From NCBI GenBank assembly GCA_031267175.1, contig JAIRZP010000186.1:1-6271 (forward strand): DNA of 6,271 nucleotides. Reading direction: 5' to 3'. The first letter of the stretch is position 1. Every line of letters starts with the position of its first letter. The stretch comes from Coriobacteriales bacterium. Its GTDB lineage: Bacteria; Actinomycetota; Coriobacteriia; Coriobacteriales; UBA8131. This document shows positions 1 to 5,656 of the stretch, piece after piece. The translations under genes were made by a program, and so were the position numbers. The notes below the pieces were generated by a model. That model did no database searches. It was not told where the DNA came from and saw nothing but the letters and a program-made list of their open reading frames with translations.

Positions 1-1551
1 CGCGCCCGTGCCGACGGTGAGCTCGTGATTGTTCTGTACGAGGATGCTGCCCTGTTTCAGCTCTGTCTTGGCCGTGGCATCAGAACCTCCGGAGTAATAG
101 TTCGGACCCGCGATGACCGACTCCCTTCTTGTCTGGCCCTCACCAGGATCGGCGAAGATGAAGTCGTAGTTGGTAAAGATAAGGTTATTCTTTTTGCTGT
201 ACGGAATCGCCTTGTCATTATCTTTGCGTCCGCCATCATTGAAAATCGTACCGATGGCCGCACTGCGCCTTGTATACAGCGTGCCGGAATGGATAGTGAT
301 GCCCGTGTTTATCTCAAGCGTTTTCTTCGAGCTATCGGTGAGATAAAGACTTAAACCATAATAGGAAGACCGACGAATGGAGGTGTATTCATCGTCGCCT
401 GGATAGTAGGTAGCCAGGGTAAGATCGGGCCAGTCGCTCTCAGTAAAATACTGGTTATACGGGTAATCCAAGGTATAATACACGACTCGTCCGACGAAAG
501 TGCCGGTTTCGGTGAGAAGAACACCCTTGCCGCCTTCTTTGGTGTTATAGGGAAAGCCGTCAGTGATTCTCTCATTGGTTGACGTACCTATCACAGTGTT
601 GTCAATCGGATCGATCTGACTGTTTGCAATTTGTTCGGTGTTCTGGGTTATGAGGAACGTGCCGCGTGTGGGGTTCAGTCCAACATACACCAGATCTTGA
701 AAGGTGCCTAATGACGCCAGATACTTATAACTGTAATTATGTGTGACCGTTCCGTTGTTATAATCACCCTTGGCCACTGAGAGCAAGTCGAACTTATAGT
801 TAGCAGGCACATTGTCTTGGGGAGCACGAACTTCGAAGTAGGACCACGATTTATTTGCAGACTGAGCGCCGTAGCGGTACTCCGGCATCCACGTTGCGTT
901 TTCGGCCAAGCCGGGTAAGCTCGCTACGTCCGCCAGTGCCTCGGCTATGCTTTCCTCGCTGTAGTTGAAGTCGGTTTTGATGGCGTCGAAGTACGACAAC
1001 TGCTGGAGGTAGAGCCAGGTGGAGAGCGTCTCCTCAGTGCCCGCATACTTGGCCGTTGTCGTGATTTTAATCTCATCGCACTTGTCTGAGGTAAACTCCA
1101 CCGTTGTGGTGGCCGTGCCCATGTTACCGCCGAGTTCCGCCTCGCTGTAACTTCGTACCTCAGGGTATCCGCTACCATCGGGGTACGCATCCTTCAGATC
1201 CTCAATAAACTCGTAGGGGTCTTCTATCTCACCGTAGTTGTCTGGCTCATCGCCAGGAGTGATGCTACCCGGTGCTGGTATGCCACTGAGCCAGGTGACG
1301 ATGCGCGCGTTGACCGACTCCGCCGTGTAGTAGGCCTGCGTCTGGGTGCGGTTGAGGCTGGTGTTATGGAAGTTAAACGAGATGACGGTGCCGATGGAAG
1401 CAATCACCAAAGTGAGCACGATGGCGACGACCATGACCCAGACGAGCGTCGAGCCGCACGCGTCCCGCACCTCGAGCCGTCTGCCGTGGCTCTTTCGCGC
1501 GGTCATCGTTGCCTTGTCTGCCTGCCTTGCCTGTTTCATGCTCGCATCCAT
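1..1551 (-). CDS. Large PilX-like pilin-type protein, partial (C-terminus beyond left edge)
   Basis: A frame of 517 codons runs from the ATG at 1551 to base 1 without a stop, so the gene continues outside the window. Residues 1-33 are a basic, polar leader. Residues 35-60 form one hydrophobic helix (STLVWVMVVAIVLTLVIASI and on), followed by the motif QAYYTAES (72-79), as in PilX/PulK-like minor pilins. A prepilin-peptidase site is plausible at Cys-Gly|Ser-Thr (32-35), but there is no Glu at mature position 5, which is also true of some minor pilins. The rest (about 90-517) is a long extracytoplasmic region rich in Tyr, Asn, Thr and Asp. Its last 100 residues look beta-rich, with Gly-turn stretches such as GSILVQNNHELTVGTG that could be a beta-helix (inference). 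It lies 76 bases after pilT with its own promoter. Role inferred: minor or tip subunit, perhaps adhesive. Confidence is high that it is a gene and moderate for the family. Confidence 0.75.
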   Translation of the reverse strand, partial: MDASMKQARQADKATMTARKSHGRRLEVRDACGSTLVWVMVVAIVLTLVIASIGTVISFNFHNTSLNRTQTQAYYTAESVNARIVTWLSGIPAPGSITPGDEPDNYGEIEDPYEFIEDLKDAYPDGSGYPEVRSYSEAELGGNMGTATTTVEFTSDKCDEIKITTTAKYAGTEETLSTWLYLQQLSYFDAIKTDFNYSEESIAEALADVASLPGLAENATWMPEYRYGAQSANKSWSYFEVRAPQDNVPANYKFDLLSVAKGDYNNGTVTHNYSYKYLASLGTFQDLVYVGLNPTRGTFLITQNTEQIANSQIDPIDNTVIGTSTNERITDGFPYNTKEGGKGVLLTETGTFVGRVVYYTLDYPYNQYFTESDWPDLTLATYYPGDDEYTSIRRSSYYGLSLYLTDSSKKTLEINTGITIHSGTLYTRRSAAIGTIFNDGGRKDNDKAIPYSKKNNLIFTNYDFIFADPGEGQTRRESVIAGPNYYSGGSDATAKTELKQGSILVQNNHELTVGTGA

Positions 1552-1556
1552 AGTAA

Positions 1557-1562
1557 CCCCTC
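1557..1562 (-). promoter_or_regulatory. Ribosome binding site of the PilX-like gene (decides the start)
   Basis: The minus strand reads GAGGGG, then five bases, then the ATG at 1551. An in-frame second ATG at 1539 (residue 5) has only a weak purine stretch before it, so the upstream ATG is preferred. Confidence 0.65.
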
Positions 1563-1581
1563 GTGCCCGCTCGTACCGGTA

Positions 1582-1620
1582 GCTGCTGCCAGAGAGTATA
1601 GCACGTTTTGGGCAAGCAGC
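1582..1620. repeat. Imperfect inverted repeat around the -10 box
   Basis: On the minus strand GCTGCTTGCC (1620-1611) is matched by GGCAGCAGC (1590-1582): nine pairs with one bulged T and a 20-base centre. The centre contains the -10 box of the promoter at 1595-1623, and the arms cover the spacer, the edge of the -35 box and the expected transcription start. Next to it, 1574-1581 is a perfect 8-base palindrome (TACCGGTA). It could be an operator or an RNA hairpin. No T-run follows, so it is not a typical intrinsic terminator. Confidence 0.4.
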
Positions 1621-1623
1621 CAA
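1595..1623 (-). promoter_or_regulatory. Sigma70-type promoter for the PilX-like gene
   Basis: The minus strand shows TTGGCT (1623-1618, four of six matches to TTGACA), a 17-base spacer, and TATACT (1600-1595, five of six matches to TATAAT) with an extended -10 TG one base upstream. The start point would be near 1588, giving a leader of about 37 bases before the ATG at 1551. The -35 box begins five bases after the last base of the pilT stop codon. This suggests that the PilX-like gene can be expressed apart from the pilN-pilO-pilB-pilT run. Confidence 0.6.
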
Positions 1624-1627
1624 GCTG

Positions 1628-2692
1628 TCAGTACACCCCCAGGTATTGCTCGAACTCGGCCTTGTCGGTGACGGCGTTTTCCGCGGTCTCGCGGGTGATG
1701 CGGCCCTGCTTGACGAGCCCGGCGAGGTCGCCGCCGAGGGTGTGCATGCCCACACCCGCGCCCGCCTGCATGGCCGAGGAGAGTTGGTGGAACTTGCCCT
1801 CCCGTATCTGCGCCAGCACGGCGTCGGTGCCGATGAGTATCTCGGTGGCCACCGTGCGCCCGCTGTTGTCCGCAAGCGGCAGCAGGGTCTGGGTGATGAT
1901 GCCGCGGAGTACCCCGGAGAGCTGTGAGCGGATCATCCCCTGGCTGTGCGAGGGATAGACGTCCACGATGCGGTCGATGGTCTGGGCAGCACCCGTCGTG
2001 TGCAGCGTGGAGAACACCAGGTGCCCCGTCTCAGCGGCGGTAACCGCGGCGGAGATGGTCTCGTAGTCGCGCATCTCGCCAACGAGGATGACGTCGGGGT
2101 CCTCGCGCATGGCGGAGCGGAGCGCGTCGGAAAAGCTCGCCACGTCGCGGTGCAGCTCGCGTTGGTGCACGAGGCAGCGCTTATGCTGATGCACGTACTC
2201 GATGGGGTCCTCGATGGTGATGATGTGGGCGGCCCGCTGCACGTTGATGTAGTCGATCATCGCCGCGAGCGTCGTGGACTTGCCCGAGCCGGTGGGGCCG
2301 GTAACCAGCACGATGCCCCGCGGTTCGTCGGACAGGCTTTGGATGACGGGCGGCAGTCGGAGGTCTGCCAGCGTGGGAATATCGTCGCGCAGCATACGGA
2401 TGGCGGCCGCGAGGTGGTTCTGCGCGTGGTACACGTTGGCACGATAGCGGTTGTTTTGGACATCGGAAAAGGAGAAGTCCAGGTCGCGCCCGAGCTCCAG
2501 CTGCTCTTTCTGCGCAACGGTAAGCAGGGAGAGGATGGTCTCGCGATAGTCGGCCTCGCTGCCGCTGAAAGGCCCTACCTTAAGCTGCCCCAAATGACGG
2601 AAGGTGGGGGCCTGCCGGGCAGTGATGTGCAGGTCGGAACAGTCATTCTGACGTGCGTACTGGGTGAGTTGCTCTATGGTTATGGCTGGCAT
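1628..2692 (-). CDS. pilT: Type IV pilus retraction ATPase PilT
   Basis: This 354-residue protein is a full-length PilT-family cytoplasmic hexameric ATPase that powers pilus retraction. The N-terminal PAS-like domain covers about 1-105, with the signature SDLHIT at 19-24. The RecA-like domain carries Walker A GPTGSGKST (132-140), the Asp box ITIEDPIEY (158-166), Walker B DPDVILVGEMRD (198-209) and the His box TGHLVFSTLHT (222-232), then TIDRIVDVYP (238-247). The C-terminal motif, AIRNLIRE in the family, reads AVLAQIRE here (291-298), followed by GKFHQL. It lacks the CxxC zinc site of PilB, as expected for PilT. The start at 2692 is supported by AAGGGAG four bases upstream. The TGA stop is at 1628-1630. 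It lies 117 bases after pilB, across a spacer with REP-like repeats, and no clear promoter is visible there, so co-transcription with pilB is likely. Confidence 0.95.
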   Translation of the reverse strand: MPAITIEQLTQYARQNDCSDLHITARQAPTFRHLGQLKVGPFSGSEADYRETILSLLTVAQKEQLELGRDLDFSFSDVQNNRYRANVYHAQNHLAAAIRMLRDDIPTLADLRLPPVIQSLSDEPRGIVLVTGPTGSGKSTTLAAMIDYINVQRAAHIITIEDPIEYVHQHKRCLVHQRELHRDVASFSDALRSAMREDPDVILVGEMRDYETISAAVTAAETGHLVFSTLHTTGAAQTIDRIVDVYPSHSQGMIRSQLSGVLRGIITQTLLPLADNSGRTVATEILIGTDAVLAQIREGKFHQLSSAMQAGAGVGMHTLGGDLAGLVKQGRITRETAENAVTDKAEFEQYLGVY

Positions 2693-2732
2693 GCTGCTCC
2701 CTTGCTTTTGTGGTTGATTGGAGCGGGGAAAG

Positions 2733-2803
2733 ATTCCTCGACTCCGCTATGCTCCGCTCGGAATGACAGTGGGTGGGTGTGCTACGCTCCGCTCGGAATG
2801 ACA
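2733..2803. repeat. REP-like intergenic repeat, two copies
   Basis: Two 23-base direct copies, at 2746-2768 and 2781-2803, share GCTAYGCTCCGCTCGGAATG followed by ACA and differ at one base. The first copy is part of a longer unit bounded by ATTCC (2733-2737) and GGAAT (2760-2764), with an internal repeat of CTCCGCT. On the minus strand it has the GTCATTCCGAGCGGAGC...GAGGAATCT style of dispersed intergenic repeats found in many bacterial genomes. It sits between pilB and pilT, in the transcribed spacer. It could fold in the mRNA and alter the pilB:pilT ratio (inference). No T-run is present, so it is not a standard terminator. Confidence 0.7.
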
Positions 2804-2809
2804 ATAGGG

Positions 2810-4501
2810 CTAATCTACGGTGTCGCCTATCTTCATGAACTCCTCCATGGAGGTGATGCCGTCGAGCACCAGACTCTTTGCCCGGTCGCGCAGCGTGCTC
2901 ATGTGCAGTTCCTTGCGCGCGTAGTCATAGATCTGGGACATGGGGGTGTTCTCGGCCACCAGGCGTTGCATACGTTTGTCCACAGGCACTATCTCATGGA
3001 TGGCGGTGCGGCCCTTGTAGCCGGTGTTGTTGCAGATATGACACCCGCGCCCCACCACCAGCCTGGATACCTCACTGGCCTCGGCGCGCAGGTTGAGCAG
3101 GTCCATCTCGCTCGGCGCGTACTCTTCCTTGCAGTGCTCGCATACCTTGCGCACGAGGCGCTGGGCCACGAGCCCCACGACGGAATTGCCCACGAGGTAG
3201 CTGGGCACGCCCATATCCTCCAGACGCACGAGCGAGGTGAGGGCGTCGTTGGTGTGCAGCGTCGAGAGCACGAGGTGGCCGGTGATGGCGGCGCTTACCG
3301 AGATAGAAGCGGTCTCGGCGTCGCGGGTCTCGCCCACCATTATAATGTCGGGGTCCTGGCGGAGCAGCGAGCGCAGCCCGCTCTCAAAGGTCATGCCCGC
3401 CATGACGTTGACCTGCACCTGGTTGATGCCCTCGATGTTGCGCTCCACCGGATCCTCGATGGAAGAGATGTTGACCGGGCGCTGCTTGAAGCGCTCGAGC
3501 GCCATATACATCGTCGTGGTCTTGCCCGAGCCGGTGGGCCCGGTGAGGTAGATGATGCCATTGGGGTTGGCGAGTATCTGGAGGAACTTCTCGTAATCCT
3601 CTTCTATCATGCCAAAATGATCGGCATGGTCGATGGCCGTATTGGTGGTGAGGAAGCGCATGACCGCCTTCTCGCCGTACACAGTGGGAATAACAGAGAT
3701 GCGCACGTTGAGGTCAACGCCCTCAAGCAGCATGCGAAAGTGGCCGTCCTGCGGCAGGCGCTTCTCGGCAATGTCGAGGTTGCTCATAATCTTGAGGCGG
3801 ACGATGAGGGCCGGGTGCACATTGCGGGGGATGTCGGCATAGTGGACGAGCGCGCCGTCTACCCGCATCCTCACCTTGCAGGTCGTGGCAAAGGGCTCAA
3901 GGTGCAGGTCGGAGGCACCGGCGGCAAAGGAACGTATCATGAGTGAGTTGAGGAGGTTGACCACCGGCGTGGTGTTGTCGCCTATCTCCATGAGGTTGAT
4001 GTCATCGATCTCGGGCAGGGCGGCAATCCCGGTGTTCATCTTGCCGATGGCGGCCATGGCCTCCACCTCGGTGTAGTAATTCTTGATGGCCTGTTGCACA
4101 GAGACCTGGTCGGCGATGCCGAGCCTGACGGGCTTGCCGAGCACCTGCTCTATCTCGTTGATGGCAAACATGTTGAGGGGGTCGTCGGTGACGAGGGTGA
4201 CCGTGCCCTCCTCCTCGTGGATAGCGATGGCCGTGGCTCTCTCAGCCAGCTCCCGGGGCACCTCTCCCACGGTTTTGGCGTCGATGACCGCCGTGAGCAG
4301 GTTGATGATGGGATACCCGGTCTTATGACTGAGCGCCTGCTGGAACTCCTTCTCGGAGACAAAGCCCAGGTCCAACACGGCCTGGCCGAGCCGTACGTCG
4401 TGTTGCCTCTGATAGGCCAGCGCCTCGTCTATCTGCTGGTCGTTGACGTAACCATACTCCTTGAGGAGGTCGCCTATACGAACCTGTCTGGGGTCTGCCA
4501 T
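2810..4501 (-). CDS. pilB: Type IV pilus extension ATPase PilB (GspE family)
   Basis: This 563-residue protein has the usual length of PilB/GspE ATPases, which power pilus polymerisation at the inner membrane. The N-terminus has a tandem MshEN-type motif: R8-I-G...G17...Q31, a five-residue spacer, then R37-L-G...G46...K60. MshEN domains bind cyclic di-GMP in MshE-like ATPases. The second ATPase N-domain includes GASDLHLEP (195-203) and RMRVDGALVH (211-220). The RecA-like core has Walker A GPTGSGKTT (321-329), the Asp box SSIEDPVE (346-353), Walker B DPDIIMVGETRD (383-394) and the His box TGHLVLSTLHTN (407-418). Cys454, Cys457, Cys487 and Cys490 form the PilB/GspE zinc site, which separates it from PilT. 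The start at 4501 has AAGGAG five bases upstream. The TAG stop is at 2810-2812. It follows pilO by 101 bases and precedes pilT. Confidence 0.95.
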   Translation of the reverse strand: MADPRQVRIGDLLKEYGYVNDQQIDEALAYQRQHDVRLGQAVLDLGFVSEKEFQQALSHKTGYPIINLLTAVIDAKTVGEVPRELAERATAIAIHEEEGTVTLVTDDPLNMFAINEIEQVLGKPVRLGIADQVSVQQAIKNYYTEVEAMAAIGKMNTGIAALPEIDDINLMEIGDNTTPVVNLLNSLMIRSFAAGASDLHLEPFATTCKVRMRVDGALVHYADIPRNVHPALIVRLKIMSNLDIAEKRLPQDGHFRMLLEGVDLNVRISVIPTVYGEKAVMRFLTTNTAIDHADHFGMIEEDYEKFLQILANPNGIIYLTGPTGSGKTTTMYMALERFKQRPVNISSIEDPVERNIEGINQVQVNVMAGMTFESGLRSLLRQDPDIIMVGETRDAETASISVSAAITGHLVLSTLHTNDALTSLVRLEDMGVPSYLVGNSVVGLVAQRLVRKVCEHCKEEYAPSEMDLLNLRAEASEVSRLVVGRGCHICNNTGYKGRTAIHEIVPVDKRMQRLVAENTPMSQIYDYARKELHMSTLRDRAKSLVLDGITSMEEFMKIGDTVD

Positions 4502-4602
4502 TCCTGCTCCTTTGTTGCCTGGTTGCCTCTTGCTGCCCGTTGCTTGCTTTGGCGAGTGACCAACCTAATCTGTGTCCTGTGCCTTGGGCCTTCTTGCCCG
4601 GC
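4502..4602. other. Spacer between pilO-like gene and pilB
   Basis: This 101-base spacer holds the pilB ribosome binding site (AAGGAG on the minus strand, 4512-4507). On the minus strand it has a purine-rich run with several degenerate copies of GGCAAC/GCAAGC (about 4550-4515), and a weak GGGC...GCCC pairing near 4600-4587 without a T-run. I see no convincing promoter, terminator or small gene. Confidence 0.5.
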
Positions 4603-5655
4603 TTACGGTTGCTTGACCTCAGCTGCGACATTGGCGTACAGCTTCAAACTCATCGCGTAGGGTTTTCTTTCCGCTTCTTCCGCTTCTTCTTCTGCCTCGG
4701 TGCCCAGAATGGGCGGCGTATAGCTGAGGCTTACTATCTTGAGCCAGCTCAAGGGCAGGACTCGGTCGATGAGAGCAAAGTAGTTTGCGTCGTTGCCTAC
4801 CATGTTCAGCTGCACCGAGTAGACCAATGTCTGGGGCTCAACCGGTGGGGCGCTGGTACCCGCTCCTGTAGTGCCCGCGCTTCCTGCATTCACAGTGTCC
4901 CCTTCGCCCGCGCCAAGGACTGCCGCACTGCTGCCCTCGCCTCTCCCACCACCATCATCGGGAGTGCTCCCGTCGTCAGCGCCGGTGGCATCTGTGTCGG
5001 GAGCGTCGGTGGCGTCAGTAGGAGTTGTGCCCGCGCTCGACGGCCCGCCTGTGCCTTCGGTGCCCGTGACAAGGTTTGGCGAACTGGCAGATTGTGTTGC
5101 ATCGCCCGCGCCTGCGGAAACCTCGTCGGTGGGCAATGTCCAGGTAGGCCCAGCCGCTTCATACGTGCCTACCGTCTCCTGTGTAGCGGCGCTCAGGGAT
5201 ATGGCCTGAGCGGTAAAGCCACAGTCTTCAACCAGCGTGGTGAGCATACGGTCGATGTCCTCTGGCAGCTGCGGTGCCTGATACCTGAGCAGGGCCTCGA
5301 CATGCCGCGTTTCTGCACTGGCAAACAGCTCCTCGTTGACGGGTATGGTCGCAATGGTCTGCTGAGCGGTTGACTGTTCACCCAGCAGTGTCTTCTGCTC
5401 ATCCACCGCACCAAGCAAGCCGCTTTGCGCAGGAAGCACCAGCAGAAAGAGCAGCGCCAGCGCAACGCCTACGATGGCAAACGACCAGATGAGAACCCTC
5501 TCGCGTACACTCAGCCGGCCAAGGAGTCGCCTGAAGCTCTTGAAGACAGAGGGCTTATCGCCGAGCTGTGCCTGCTGTGCATACTGACCGGAAGCCGACT
5601 GTGCCTGTGGCCGTGCGCGAGGGTTACTGGAGGTAGAGGGCGTAAACGTGGCCAT
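4603..5655 (-). CDS. pilO: PilO-like type IV pilus alignment protein with long disordered insert
   Basis: This 350-residue protein fits the PilO/GspM layout. It has a Pro/Gln/Ser-rich cytoplasmic N-terminus (1-40), the basic juxtamembrane sequence LSVRERVLIW (48-57), one membrane helix (about 54-76), and a helical segment (about 80-145) leading into a ferredoxin-like fold. The C-terminal part VYSVQLNMVGNDANYFALID (278-297) and SWLKIVSLSY (303-312) is the usual PilO beta-alpha-beta pattern, closing with YAMSLKLYANV (333-343). Two features are odd. Residues about 176-272 are a low-complexity linker of Ser, Thr, Gly, Ala and Asp. An acidic stretch TEAEEEAEEAERK (319-331) sits before the last strand. 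PilO is usually near 200 residues, and the insert accounts for most of the extra length. The start at 5655 has GAGGAG seven bases upstream, inside the end of pilN, and the genes are one base apart. Identification rests on topology and position, with weak sequence signature. Confidence 0.75.
   Translation of the reverse strand: MATFTPSTSSNPRARPQAQSASGQYAQQAQLGDKPSVFKSFRRLLGRLSVRERVLIWSFAIVGVALALLFLLVLPAQSGLLGAVDEQKTLLGEQSTAQQTIATIPVNEELFASAETRHVEALLRYQAPQLPEDIDRMLTTLVEDCGFTAQAISLSAATQETVGTYEAAGPTWTLPTDEVSAGAGDATQSASSPNLVTGTEGTGGPSSAGTTPTDATDAPDTDATGADDGSTPDDGGGRGEGSSAAVLGAGEGDTVNAGSAGTTGAGTSAPPVEPQTLVYSVQLNMVGNDANYFALIDRVLPLSWLKIVSLSYTPPILGTEAEEEAEEAERKPYAMSLKLYANVAAEVKQP
4671..4688. repeat. 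9-base tandem repeat in the acidic stretch of pilO
   Basis: CCGCTTCTT occurs twice in a row on the plus strand, with a degenerate third unit after it. It encodes the Glu/Ala-rich run near residue 325 of the PilO-like protein. Because the unit is nine bases, gain or loss of a copy would stay in frame. Confidence 0.5.
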
Positions 5656-5656
5656 A

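Noticed and set aside
25..354. A 109-codon plus-strand frame
   Set aside because: It is antisense to the continuous 517-codon PilX-like frame and has no recognisable domain or ribosome binding site.
1373..1615. An 80-codon minus-strand frame starting in the promoter region
   Set aside because: It overlaps the start of the PilX-like gene in another frame, would begin with TTG upstream of the predicted transcript start, and has an Arg/Gly/His-rich composition typical of a shadow.
1946..3946. A 666-codon open frame on the plus strand
   Set aside because: It lies fully antisense to pilT and pilB, both of which have complete family motifs. Its His/Val/Gly/Ala/Asp-rich translation shows no recognisable domain, as expected for a shadow frame in high-G+C coding DNA.
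4587..4602. A possible terminator hairpin after the pilO-like gene
   Set aside because: Only about four GC pairs (GGGC/GCCC) and no T-run on the minus strand, so it is too weak to call.
4540..5373. A 277-codon open frame on the plus strand
   Set aside because: It is antisense to the pilO-like gene and spans its low-complexity linker; Cys/Arg/Ser-rich translation without a domain or ribosome binding site.
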